From positions 1 through 7,451 of the forward strand of contig JAIXYF010000181.1 of the NCBI GenBank assembly GCA_027490345.1: DNA of 7,451 nucleotides, written 5' to 3'. This document shows positions 1 to 6,870 of the stretch, in pieces (the stretch's first letter is position 1; each line of letters starts with the position of its first letter). The position numbers and the translations under genes were made by a program. Source of the stretch: Novosphingobium sp. (GTDB taxonomy: Bacteria > Pseudomonadota > Alphaproteobacteria > Sphingomonadales > Sphingomonadaceae). The notes under the pieces were generated by a model. It was given only the letters and a program-made list of their open reading frames with translations, was not told the DNA's origin and ran no database searches.

Positions 1-1
1 C

Positions 2-754
2 GCGATGCTGCGCAAAGGCGACATGAAGACGAGCCCGTGGATCCTCTCCTACGAAGATCGCAACGTGCAGATCGGCCTTGCTTGCGGGCTTTCGGGCAAG
101 GCGCAGATCGGCAAGGGGATGTGGGCGATGCCCGACCGCATGGCCGACATGCTTGTGCAAAAGGTGGGCCACCCGAAGACCGGCGCGAACACCGCTTGGG
201 TCCCTTCGCCGACTGCCGCCGTGCTGCACGCGACGCATTACCATCAGGTCGATGTGTTTGCGCGGCAGGTGGAGCGCCGCGCCGAAGGGATCGCCAGTCT
301 CGACGGGCTGCTGACTATTCCGGTGGCGGCGGGCCAGAACTGGTCTGCGGAGGATATTCAGGCAGAGATCGACAACAACGCGCAGGGGATTCTGGGCTAT
401 GTCGTGCGCTGGGTCGATCAGGGCATTGGCTGCTCCAAGGTGCCGGACATCAATGATGTCGGCCTGATGGAAGACCGCGCGACGCTGCGCATTTCGAGCC
501 AGCATATTGCCAACTGGCTGCTGCACGGCGTCGTCACGGCGGAACAGGTCGATGCGGCGCTGCTGCGCATGGCGGCGAAGGTCGATGCGCAGAACGCGGG
601 CGATCCGCTCTACCAGCCGATGGCGAGCAACCCGGCGGGCAGCCTCGCGTTTCAGGCGGCGCGGGCGCTGGTGTTTGATGGCGTATCGCAGCCGAGCGGC
701 TATACCGAGCCACTGCTGCACGCGTTCCGCCAAAAGGTGAAGTCCGCAGCCTGA
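2..754 (+). CDS. glcB: Malate synthase G, C-terminal part (5' end outside window)
   Basis: Malate synthase G condenses glyoxylate with acetyl-CoA to give malate and CoA in the cytoplasm, and so consumes the product of the glycolate oxidase encoded just downstream. About 250 residues are present; E. coli GlcB has about 723, so roughly the first two thirds are off the left edge. The frame is open to the edge, so the ATG at 5 is an internal Met. Family landmarks, counted from that Met, are GANTAWVPSPTAA (60-72), LHATHYHQVDVFARQ (74-88), DNNAQGILGYVVRWVDQGIGCSKVPD (123-148), MEDRATLRISSQHIANW (155-171) and GYTEPLLHAFR (232-242). By recalled alignment, Asp157 matches the catalytic base Asp631 of the E. 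coli enzyme, and Cys143 its neighbouring Cys617. The gene ends 16 nt before glcD, in the same direction, so the two are probably cotranscribed. No disruption is visible in the part shown. Confidence 0.96.
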   Translation, partial: AMLRKGDMKTSPWILSYEDRNVQIGLACGLSGKAQIGKGMWAMPDRMADMLVQKVGHPKTGANTAWVPSPTAAVLHATHYHQVDVFARQVERRAEGIASLDGLLTIPVAAGQNWSAEDIQAEIDNNAQGILGYVVRWVDQGIGCSKVPDINDVGLMEDRATLRISSQHIANWLLHGVVTAEQVDAALLRMAAKVDAQNAGDPLYQPMASNPAGSLAFQAARALVFDGVSQPSGYTEPLLHAFRQKVKSAA

Positions 755-770
755 GCCGGAGCCCCCGCTT

Positions 771-2264
771 ATGTCGATTGCCATGCCAGTGCCGGACAGC
801 GCGACGCTCGCCAAGCGCGAGCGGATTGCGCGGGCTCTGCGGGCGATCGTGCCGGGGGAGGGCGTGATCGATGCGCCCGAGGCGCTCACCCCGTGGGAAT
901 CGGATGGGCTGACGGCTTATCGCCAGCCGCCGCTGCTGGTAGTGCTGCCGGAAACGACGGCGCAGGTTTCGGCGGTGCTGGCGTGGTGCCATGCCGAGGG
1001 CGTGAAGGTGGTGCCGCGCGGGGCGGGGACGTCGCTTTCGGGCGGGGCGCTGCCGCTGGCCGATGCGGTGCTGCTGGGGCTGGGCAAGTTCAAGCGCGTA
1101 CTGGACATCGACTACGAGGACCGCGTGGCGGTGGTGCAGCCGGGCGTCACCAACCTTGCGATCACGCAGGCGGTGGAGGGCAGGGGCTTCTACTATGCGC
1201 CCGATCCTTCAAGCCAGATTGCGTGCACCATCGGCGGCAATGTCGCGGAGAATTCGGGCGGGGTGCATTGCCTGAAATATGGGCTGACGACGAATAACGT
1301 GCTCGGTGTCGAGATCGTGATGATGGACGGCGAGATCGTGCGGCTGGGTGGGCGGCATCTTGATCCGGGCGGGCTGGATCTGCTGGGCGTGGTGGTGGGG
1401 TCCGAAGGGCTGCTGGGCGTGGTCACCGAAGTGACGGTGCGCATCCTGCCGAGGCCCGAGACGGCGCGGGCGGTGCTGGTGGGCTTTCCCGATGCCGAAC
1501 AGGCGGGCGCGTGCGTGGCGCAAGTGATTGCCGAAGGGATCATCCCGGCTGGCATGGAAATGATGGACCGGCCCGCGATCCATGCGGCGGAAGCGTTCGT
1601 GCAGGTGGGCTATCCGCTCGATGTGGGGGCGCTGCTGATCGTCGAGGTGGATGGCCCGGCCGCGGAGTGCGATTTTCTGATCGGGGAGATTGCGCGGATC
1701 GCCAATGCCAATGGCGCGGTGACATCGCGGGTTTCAGACGGCGAGGCGGAGCGCATGGCGTTCTGGGCGGGGCGCAAGGCGGCGTTTCCGGCGGTGGGGC
1801 GCATTTCGCCGGACTATCTGTGCATGGACGGCACGATCCCGCGCCGCCGGTTGCCGGATGTGCTGCGGCGGATGGAGGAACTGTCCGAAGAGTACGGCCT
1901 GCGCGTGGCCAATGTGTTTCATGCGGGCGATGGCAATCTGCATCCACTGATCCTCTATGATGCCAATGTGCCGGGAGAGCTCGACAAGGCCGAGGCGTTT
2001 GGCGCGGATATTCTGCGGCTGTGCGTGGCGGTGGGCGGGGTGCTGACGGGCGAGCACGGCGTGGGGATCGAGAAGCGCGATCTGATGCCGGAGATGTTTT
2101 CGGAAGCCGATCTGAAGCAGCAGCAGCGCGTAAAATGCGCGTTCGATCCGGAGCTTTTGCTCAATCCGGGCAAAGTGTTTCCGGTGCTGCATCGCTGTGC
2201 GGAGCTCGGGCGGATGCATGTGCATCACGGCGCGTTGCCGCATCCCGAGCTTCCGAGGTTCTGA
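771..2264 (+). CDS. glcD: Glycolate oxidase subunit GlcD (FAD-linked)
   Basis: This is the catalytic flavoprotein subunit of glycolate oxidase, which converts glycolate (or D-lactate) to glyoxylate (or pyruvate) in a membrane-associated complex with GlcE and GlcF. It has 497 residues, close to the 499 of E. coli GlcD. An FAD-binding type 4 (PCMH) domain spans about residues 54-225, with the pyrophosphate-binding stretch PRGAGTSLSGGA at 82-93, DPSSQIACTIGGNVAENSGG at 145-164 and GSEGLLGVVTEVTVRILP at 210-227. An FAD-oxidase C-terminal domain follows to about 470, with NVFHAGDGNLHP (381-392), TGEHGVGIEK (426-435) and NPGKVFP (465-471). The start ATG has GGAG at 758-761, nine bases upstream; a second in-frame ATG at 783 is possible but has no better site. 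The stop TGA shares its last base with the start of glcE (TGATG), which suggests translational coupling. A related D-lactate or 2-hydroxyglutarate dehydrogenase is made unlikely by the glcE-glcF-glcG context. Confidence 0.96.
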   Translation: MSIAMPVPDSATLAKRERIARALRAIVPGEGVIDAPEALTPWESDGLTAYRQPPLLVVLPETTAQVSAVLAWCHAEGVKVVPRGAGTSLSGGALPLADAVLLGLGKFKRVLDIDYEDRVAVVQPGVTNLAITQAVEGRGFYYAPDPSSQIACTIGGNVAENSGGVHCLKYGLTTNNVLGVEIVMMDGEIVRLGGRHLDPGGLDLLGVVVGSEGLLGVVTEVTVRILPRPETARAVLVGFPDAEQAGACVAQVIAEGIIPAGMEMMDRPAIHAAEAFVQVGYPLDVGALLIVEVDGPAAECDFLIGEIARIANANGAVTSRVSDGEAERMAFWAGRKAAFPAVGRISPDYLCMDGTIPRRRLPDVLRRMEELSEEYGLRVANVFHAGDGNLHPLILYDANVPGELDKAEAFGADILRLCVAVGGVLTGEHGVGIEKRDLMPEMFSEADLKQQQRVKCAFDPELLLNPGKVFPVLHRCAELGRMHVHHGALPHPELPRF

Positions 2265-3397
2265 TGCTGGAGCCGAGGGATGAGGCGGACCTGGCCGAAA
2301 TCGTGGCCGATGCCGCGGCGAGCGGGCGCAAGCTGGAACTGCGCGGCGGCGGGACCAAGGCGGCGTTTGGCGCACCGCGCGAGGCGGAGTTGGTGTCGCT
2401 GGCGGGGCTGACGGGTGTGGTCGATTACGATCCGGCGGAACTGGTGTTGACGGTGCGCGCAGGAACCTTGCTCAGCGATGTGCAGGCGCTGGTGGCGGGC
2501 GAAGGGCAGATGCTGGCGTTCGAGCCGTGGGGCGCTGCGGGTGCGACCATTGGCGGCACGATGGCGGCGGGCGTGGCGGGTTCGCGGCGGATCACGGCGG
2601 GGAGCGCGCGGGATCATCTGCTGGGTCTGACGGCAGTTTCCGGGCGCGGTGAGGTGTTTGTGGCCGGGGCCAAAGTGGTCAAGAACGTGACCGGTTATGA
2701 CCTGCCCAAGCTGATGGCCGGGTCATGGGGCCGGATCGGCGCGATGGCGGAACTGACGCTGAAGGTGCTGCCCGCTCCGCGTGAGGTCGTCACGCTGGCG
2801 GCGCGCGGCCTTGCTCCGGCAGCGGCCCATGTGGCGATGGCGTGTGCGCTGGGGAGCAATGCCGAGGTTTCGGCGGCGGCGGCGCTGGCAGACGGCACGG
2901 TGCTGCTGCGCGTGGCGGGATTTGCGCCTTCGGTGGCGGCGCGGTGCGCTGCTTTGCTGGGGTTGATGGCCGGGCATGGCGCGGTGGAGCGAATGGACAC
3001 AGCCGAGGCTGCGCTCATGTGGCAGCGGGCGATGACCGGCGCGGGGCTGGCGGGCAGCGTGCGCTGGGATGTCCACCTGCCTGCACGTGCGGCCGCGGCA
3101 CTGATCGCGGCGCTGCCGGAGGGGGCAGAGTGGGCGATGGACTGGGGCGGCGGGCGCGTGTGGGTTTGTGGTGAGGCAGAGGATGACGCGGTGCGCCAGA
3201 TGGCAGCAGGGCTGGGCGGCGAAGCGCGGCTGATCGCTGCGCCTGATGCCATGCGCGCGCGCATTGCCGCGTTCCACCCGCGCGCAAAGGGTGTTGCGGC
3301 GCTGGAGGCGCGGGTGCGGCGCGCGTTTGATCCCGGCGGCGTGTTTGTGACCGGGCGCTTTGCGGAGGATGCAGATGCAGACGCGATTTGCGCCTGA
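2264..3397 (+). CDS. glcE: Glycolate oxidase subunit GlcE (FAD-binding)
   Basis: GlcE is the second, shorter flavin-type subunit of glycolate oxidase and is needed for activity alongside GlcD and GlcF. The frame is open well upstream (back to 2021), but that part runs inside glcD. The start at 2264 is chosen because its ATG overlaps the glcD stop by one base and the protein then begins like the family (MLEPRDEADLAEIVADA). The product has 377 residues; E. coli GlcE has about 350. An FAD-binding type 4 domain fills about residues 1-175, with LRGGGTKAAFG (26-36), VDYDPAELVLTVRAGTLL (53-70), WGAAGATIGGTMAAGVAGSRR (89-109) and the well-conserved KVVKNVTGYDLPKLMAGSWG (137-156). The middle, about 180-330, is Ala-rich and poorly conserved. 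The ending FDPGGVFVTGRF (355-366) is typical. Its last 23 bases overlap glcF in another frame. No damage is visible. Confidence 0.94.
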   Translation: MLEPRDEADLAEIVADAAASGRKLELRGGGTKAAFGAPREAELVSLAGLTGVVDYDPAELVLTVRAGTLLSDVQALVAGEGQMLAFEPWGAAGATIGGTMAAGVAGSRRITAGSARDHLLGLTAVSGRGEVFVAGAKVVKNVTGYDLPKLMAGSWGRIGAMAELTLKVLPAPREVVTLAARGLAPAAAHVAMACALGSNAEVSAAAALADGTVLLRVAGFAPSVAARCAALLGLMAGHGAVERMDTAEAALMWQRAMTGAGLAGSVRWDVHLPARAAAALIAALPEGAEWAMDWGGGRVWVCGEAEDDAVRQMAAGLGGEARLIAAPDAMRARIAAFHPRAKGVAALEARVRRAFDPGGVFVTGRFAEDADADAICA

Positions 3398-4703
3398 AAC
3401 CCTAACCGATCCGGCAATGGCGACCTCGGAAGGGGTGATCCGCAAGTGCGTTCACTGCGGGTTCTGCACGGCCACGTGCCCGACCTATGTGCTGCTGGGC
3501 GATGAGAACGACAGCCCGCGCGGGCGGATCTATCTCATCAAGGACATGCTGGAAAACCAGCGCAAGCCGGGGCCGGAAACGGTCAAGCATGTCGACCGCT
3601 GTCTTTCTTGTCTTGCCTGCATGACCACGTGTCCTTCGGGCGTGAATTACATGCACCTCGTCGATCACGCGCGGGCCTATATTCACGAGACTTACCAGCG
3701 GCCCTGGCACGAGCGGGCGCTGCGGCGGCTGCTGGCATGGGTGCTGCCTCATCCCGGGCGGATGCGCCTCGCGCTGGAATGGGCGCCGCTGGCGCGGCCG
3801 CTGGTGCCTTTGCTCAAACGCAGGAAGGCGCTGCGGCCCTTGGCGGCCATGCTGGAGCTTGCTCCCGCGAAAGTGCCTGCGCCTGCTCGGGCTGTTTCGA
3901 CGCGGGTGGCGGGCGCGAAGGCGCGGGTCGCCTTGCTGCAAGGCTGCGCCGAACCGGTGCTGAGCCCTGAGGTGCGCGCAGCCACCCTGCGGCTGCTGGA
4001 GCGCGCGGGCTGCGAGGTGGTGTTCGCGCCGGGCGAGGGCTGCTGCGGCGCGCTGGTCCACCACATGGGACGCGAGGGCGATGCGCTGGCTGCGGCGCGG
4101 CGCAATGTCGATTCGTGGATGCGCGAGATTGAGGGTGCCAATGATTCAGGGAGCGGCCTCGATGCCATCATCATCACCACATCGGGCTGCGGCACCACGA
4201 TCAAGAATTATGGCCACATGCTGCGCGCCGATCCCGCCTATGCCGAAAAGGCCGCGCGGGTGAGCGCGCTGGCGATGGATGTGAGCGTGTTTCTGGCGAA
4301 AGTGGGCTTGCCCGCCGCCACGCTGCGCGGGCTGACCACACAGCTTTCTGTGGCCTATCACCCGCCCTGTTCGCTGCAGCATGGGCAGAAAGTGACCGAA
4401 GCGCCAAAGCGGCTGCTGACGGAAGCGGGCTTCACCGTGCGTCTGCCCGCCGAGGCGCATCTGTGCTGCGGATCGGCGGGGACGTACAACATCCTGCAGA
4501 GCGAGATCGCCAATCAGCTTGGCGCGCGCAAGGCTGAGAATCTGGCGGCGCTGGAGGCCGATGTGATCGCCACCGGCAACATTGGCTGCGCGGTCCAGAT
4601 CGCGCGCCATGCCAGTGGTGGGGCCGGGCTCCCGGTCGTCCACACGATAGAATTGCTCGACTGGGCGACCGGCGGGCCAAAACCACACGCTCTCAACCCC
4701 TGA
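3375..4703 (+). CDS. glcF: Glycolate oxidase iron-sulfur subunit GlcF
   Basis: GlcF carries the iron-sulfur clusters that pass electrons from the GlcD/GlcE flavins towards the membrane quinone pool. The ATG at 3375 is preferred: GGAGG (3364-3368) lies six bases upstream, and the product MQTRFAPETL resembles the E. coli GlcF start (MQTQL). The alternatives TTG at 3360 and ATG at 3369 leave no sensible ribosome-site spacing. The 442-residue protein has two 4Fe-4S ferredoxin motifs, C25-x2-C28-x2-C31-x3-C35-P (CVHCGFCTATCP) and C76-x2-C79-x2-C82-x3-C86-P (CLSCLACMTTCP). Two CCG (DUF224-type) domains follow, seen in EGCCGAL (221-227), SGCG (270-273), HPPCSLQH (329-336) and HLCCGSAGTYN (362-372). 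E. coli GlcF is about 407 residues; the extra length lies mainly in a basic, Pro/Ala-rich linker around 110-180. The gene overlaps glcE by 23 bp and stops 33 nt before glcG. Confidence 0.96.
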   Translation: MQTRFAPETLTDPAMATSEGVIRKCVHCGFCTATCPTYVLLGDENDSPRGRIYLIKDMLENQRKPGPETVKHVDRCLSCLACMTTCPSGVNYMHLVDHARAYIHETYQRPWHERALRRLLAWVLPHPGRMRLALEWAPLARPLVPLLKRRKALRPLAAMLELAPAKVPAPARAVSTRVAGAKARVALLQGCAEPVLSPEVRAATLRLLERAGCEVVFAPGEGCCGALVHHMGREGDALAAARRNVDSWMREIEGANDSGSGLDAIIITTSGCGTTIKNYGHMLRADPAYAEKAARVSALAMDVSVFLAKVGLPAATLRGLTTQLSVAYHPPCSLQHGQKVTEAPKRLLTEAGFTVRLPAEAHLCCGSAGTYNILQSEIANQLGARKAENLAALEADVIATGNIGCAVQIARHASGGAGLPVVHTIELLDWATGGPKPHALNP

Positions 4704-4723
4704 ACATCTTTGGCACCTTCCCC

Positions 4724-4728
4724 AGGAG
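4724..4728 (+). promoter_or_regulatory. Ribosome binding site deciding the glcG start
   Basis: AGGAG lies eight bases before the ATG at 4737. An in-frame TTG at 4710, only six bases after the glcF stop, has no such site, so this element fixes the start of the DUF336 gene at 4737. Confidence 0.75.
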
Positions 4729-4736
4729 TACCGACA

Positions 4737-5159
4737 ATGACCCGCATTACGCTCGATCAGGCCCAGACCATCATCGCAGGCGCACTGAAGGAAGCGCGCA
4801 GCCTTGGCCTCAAGCCGATCAGCGTCGCCGTGCTCGATGCCGGCGGCCACCTGATCGCCTTCGCGCGTGAGGACGGCTCGTCCAACTTGCGCCCGCAGAT
4901 CGCGACGGCCAAAGCCTCGGGCGCGCTGGCGCTGGGCGTGTCCTCGCGCACCATCGGCGAAATGGCGATCGAGCGGCCGACGTTCATCAATGCCGCCGCC
5001 GGGCTCAATCCCGCTGGCATCGTGCCAGCTGCTGGCGGCGTGCTGGTGCGCTGCGCCGAGGGCGTTGTGATCGGCGCGGTGGGCGTGACCGGCGATACCA
5101 GCGACAACGATGAATGCGCTGCACTGGCCGGGCTCAAGGCGGCAGGTCTGGGCGCCTGA
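4737..5159 (+). CDS. glcG: GlcG / DUF336 (HbpS-like) family protein
   Basis: This is a small protein of the GlcG/HbpS (DUF336) family, which is found in glycolate and other oxidative operons; some relatives bind haem or cobalamin-pathway ligands. Its exact role in glycolate use is not settled. The 140 residues compare with 134 for E. coli GlcG. Family landmarks are ISVAVLDAGGHLIAFAREDG (28-47), RPQIATAKASGALALG (52-67), NPAGIVPAAGGVLVR (91-105) and VIGAVGVTGDTSDNDECAALAGL (111-133), giving the usual alternating strand/helix fold with a Gly-rich end. No signal peptide is visible, so it should be cytoplasmic. It follows glcF by 33 nt with its own strong ribosome site and is the last gene of the plus-strand operon: 99 bp further on, a minus-strand gene ends facing it. 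The symbol rests on the family match plus the glcDEF context. Confidence 0.88.
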   Translation: MTRITLDQAQTIIAGALKEARSLGLKPISVAVLDAGGHLIAFAREDGSSNLRPQIATAKASGALALGVSSRTIGEMAIERPTFINAAAGLNPAGIVPAAGGVLVRCAEGVVIGAVGVTGDTSDNDECAALAGLKAAGLGA

Positions 5160-5175
5160 GGCCATCGCGGGGGAA

Positions 5176-5193
5176 CGGCGCGGAGGGGCGCCG
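5176..5193 (+). terminator. Possible hairpin terminator after glcG
   Basis: Seventeen bases past the glcG stop, CGGCGC (5176-5181) and GCGCCG (5188-5193) form a perfect 6-bp GC stem around a six-base loop. No T-run follows, so it could be an RNA-end stabilising hairpin or a weak or Rho-assisted stop rather than a classic intrinsic terminator. Confidence 0.3.
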
Positions 5194-5225
5194 CTCGTGC
5201 GTGTTCAGACCCTATCGCGCACCGA

Positions 5226-5239
5226 TACGCCTTCGCGTA
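5226..5239. terminator. Small inverted repeat between convergent genes
   Basis: TACGC (5226-5230) and GCGTA (5235-5239) pair around a CTTC loop, about 20 bases past the end of the minus-strand glycosyltransferase. AGACCC (5207-5212) and GGGTCT (5254-5259) could extend pairing around it. It sits where a two-way stop between convergent genes would be expected, but the stem is short and there is no T-run on either side. Confidence 0.2.
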
Positions 5240-5258
5240 CTGGGGGCGGTTCGGGGTC

Positions 5259-6140
5259 TTATCGCAGAAGTGCGGACCATTGTGCTTCGCGGACCCGGTA
5301 GCAATTCGAGACGGTACTGCGTGCATGTTTGGCAATTTGCTGCAACTTTGCCGATCCGAAGTCACGAAGGGCGCCCTGGATTGAATCCTGATCGGTGAAA
5401 TCGACGACAGCACCCGTGCCTGTGGCTTGTTCCACAAGCCCGTCGACGGGCGCGACCATGATCGGGCGCCCAGCCTCGCGCGCTTCGTTAGCGACCATGC
5501 CATACGCCTCCGACCGGGATGGCACCGCCACGACATCACAGCCCCGCAGAAATGTGGCCAAATCATCCACTTTGCCGGTGAAGCGGATTGCCGGGCAATC
5601 TGCCGCCAGAGCCCGCAACGCCGCCTCGTCCTCGCCAAACCCGCCCAGAACGAGATCGCATTGTGGAAACCAGCCACTGCGGAATCCCGCGATAAGGAGG
5701 TCGAAGCCCTTCTGTTCGCAAAACCGGCCGTAAGCACCAATCTGCAGGCGCTGGCCCGGCTCAGGCAAAGGCAACGCGGCAAGTCCTGGGTTTTCGGCAA
5801 AGGGATGGATGACCGTGATCCGATCCGCGTCGATACCCGCCGCTTCCTGCAGCCAGTCTGATTGTGCGCGCGACACACAGACGATCCGATCGACCAGCCG
5901 CATCGCCAGCCACCGCATGGCCCGGAAGCGCAATTTGCTGGCGACATGGATCGCTTCCCAACTGCGCGTGTAGCTATGTTCGACATGCACGATCCGCGCT
6001 TTGGGATTGCGCAGCTTCAAACCCGCAAGCAGCATCAGGCGGCGCCAGTTGGGCGGAAAATGGGTGATGATGACGTCGGCGGCAAGGCGCGGTGCTGCGA
6101 TCGTGGTCGGGGGCAAAATGATGGTCGTTGCCTTGGCCAT
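5259..6140 (-). CDS. Family-4 glycosyltransferase, probably missing its N-terminal start
   Basis: This looks like a GT-B fold, family-4 glycosyltransferase, which transfers a sugar from an activated donor to a growing polysaccharide or lipid-linked chain at the inner face of the membrane. The acceptor cannot be told. The frame is open from 6221. The start ATG at 6140 is preferred because GGAGGA (6156-6151) lies ten bases upstream; GTG at 6167 (302 residues) has no ribosome site. From 6140 the product has 293 residues. It shows an N-domain part (AADVIITHFPPNWRR, HVEHSYTRSW, DRIVCVSRAQSDWL), then the C-domain with GAYGRFCEQKGFDLLIAGF (135-153), LVLGGFGEDEAALRAL (163-178), IRFTGKVDDLATFL and the donor-site E-x7-E in SEAYGMVANEAREAG (210-224). 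The N-domain before GAYGRF is about 134 residues against a usual 170-180. The first strand and glycine loop seem lost, because upstream DNA encodes a sensor fragment. It may therefore be inactive. Confidence 0.72.
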   Translation of the reverse strand: MAKATTIILPPTTIAAPRLAADVIITHFPPNWRRLMLLAGLKLRNPKARIVHVEHSYTRSWEAIHVASKLRFRAMRWLAMRLVDRIVCVSRAQSDWLQEAAGIDADRITVIHPFAENPGLAALPLPEPGQRLQIGAYGRFCEQKGFDLLIAGFRSGWFPQCDLVLGGFGEDEAALRALAADCPAIRFTGKVDDLATFLRGCDVVAVPSRSEAYGMVANEAREAGRPIMVAPVDGLVEQATGTGAVVDFTDQDSIQGALRDFGSAKLQQIAKHARSTVSNCYRVREAQWSALLR

Positions 6141-6150
6141 CCGGCGCAAC

Positions 6151-6156
6151 TCCTCC
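6151..6156 (-). promoter_or_regulatory. Ribosome binding site supporting the ATG at 6140
   Basis: On the minus strand GGAGGA runs from 6156 to 6151, with ten bases to the ATG at 6140 (nine if the next G is counted). It supports a start at 6140 over GTG 6167. The same bases would encode Glu-Glu if the frame were read from further upstream, so the site may be fortuitous. Confidence 0.4.
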
Positions 6157-6189
6157 GATGCGAACACGCCAAGCGCGCGGGTAACCCCG

Positions 6190-6687
6190 CCCAGCGAGCA
6201 GCAGCGCGCCAGCCGCGCTGATCACGAGAATACGGGTCTGGTAAGCCACGGCTCCGGCCTCGGCGCGCGCGTGTGCCGCCTCCTTGATCTCACGCGCCGC
6301 AATGGCGCCTGCCAATCGGCGAACTTCAGCAAGGTCGACCATAGCGCTGCCAGCCATGATCGCTTCGACCAACCGGCGTGCCTGCATGCGTTCATCGGTT
6401 TGGCGGGCATCATCCACCCCCTTGTTGCCGGGCAGCAGCGCTTCCTGCTCGATCGAAGCTAGGTAGGCTTCCGCGCGTTCGCTCAATGCACGGCGCCCGC
6501 CTTCGTCATCGTTGTCGATGATTGCGGCGGCAAGTTCCAGACGAGTCACCTGCAGGGCCTGCGCATGAGCCATGTCGGCTTGTGCGGCATGAGTCCGGTC
6601 GACATCCTGGGACCACAGGGTAGCTCCCACCAGGATCGCCATGCCAGCCGCCACCAGCGCGAAGCAGCCAATCACCAGCGCGCGCAC
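6190..6687 (-). pseudogene. Membrane sensor/receptor, N-terminal fragment
   Basis: This is the sensory N-terminus of a two-transmembrane signalling protein (histidine kinase, chemoreceptor or diguanylate cyclase type; the output domain is absent, so the class is unknown). The start GTG at 6687 has GGAGG five to six bases upstream. Helix 1 (residues 2-24, ALVIGCFALVAAGMAILVGATLW) is followed by about 125 mostly helical, charged residues that would be extracytoplasmic (LQVTRLELAAAIIDNDDEGG, AEAYLASIEQEALL, EIKEAAHARAEA). A second helix starts at 152 (RILVISAAGALLLAG). Codon use is convincingly coding down to 6190. Beyond that the same frame stays open to 5974, but reads as an out-of-frame shadow of the glycosyltransferase. 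Helix 2 is thus cut at about 15 residues, exactly at the run CCCCGCCC (6185-6192). Deleting one base there joins it to GVTRALGVFASEELRRMAKAT, which could be helix 2 plus the start of a HAMP-like helix. The gene is a truncation, a frameshift, or both. Confidence 0.7.
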
Positions 6688-6708
6688 TGATCCCTCCGGC
6701 AGCCGGGC

Positions 6709-6870
6709 TTACCTTATTGGTCGATGCCATCGCTGGATCGTTTCCTTTCCCCCTCGCGCAAACGCTGGGACGGCAGCCAGCCGCCCTACCCCCGCTGTTT
6801 GCAGCGACGAGTAGCCTTCGTCGGCACGGAAGAAAAGGATCACGCCGAACGACGCGCTGCCGGCCCCGTT
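6709..6870 (-). other. Unassigned coding-like tail between integrase stump and sensor
   Basis: In the frame that a one-base shift would give the integrase stump, an open stretch runs to a TAA at 6711-6709, 21 bases before the sensor start. It reads NGAGSASFGVILFFRADEGY near its beginning and ends GGKETIQRWHRPIR. The first part has plausible codon use, the second is weaker. I recognise no family. It does not continue the integrase DUF4102 domain, which would show a KLWR-like stretch here, so it may be the end of another gene fused to the stump or simply non-coding sequence. Confidence 0.3.

Noticed and set aside
2021..2263. Upstream extension of the glcE frame
   Set aside because: It lies wholly inside glcD, gives Arg-rich low-complexity sequence and no family similarity; the ATG overlapping the glcD stop is the natural start.
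3360..3374. TTG (3360) or ATG (3369) as glcF start
   Set aside because: GGAGG at 3364-3368 would lie inside or directly against these starts; the ATG at 3375 has correct spacing and a family-like N-terminus.
4146..5165. Long minus-strand open frame opposite glcF/glcG (339 codons)
   Set aside because: Shadow of the real genes in GC-rich DNA; composition is Arg/Ala/His-rich with no domain, while the plus-strand frames encode clear GlcF and GlcG.
4757..5986. Minus-strand open frame of 409 codons running under glcG and the glycosyltransferase
   Set aside because: Wrong-frame reading: its first part is a shifted version of the glycosyltransferase and its second part is antisense to glcG; no family features.
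5974..6189. Continuation of the sensor frame beyond 6190
   Set aside because: It reads GYPRAWRVRIGG... then His/Arg/Pro-rich sequence, which is the glycosyltransferase in the wrong frame; the codon signal is in the other frame.
5862..6462. Plus-strand open frames opposite the glycosyltransferase and sensor fragment
   Set aside because: No recognisable domain and no ribosome sites; explained as antisense shadows of minus-strand coding sequence.
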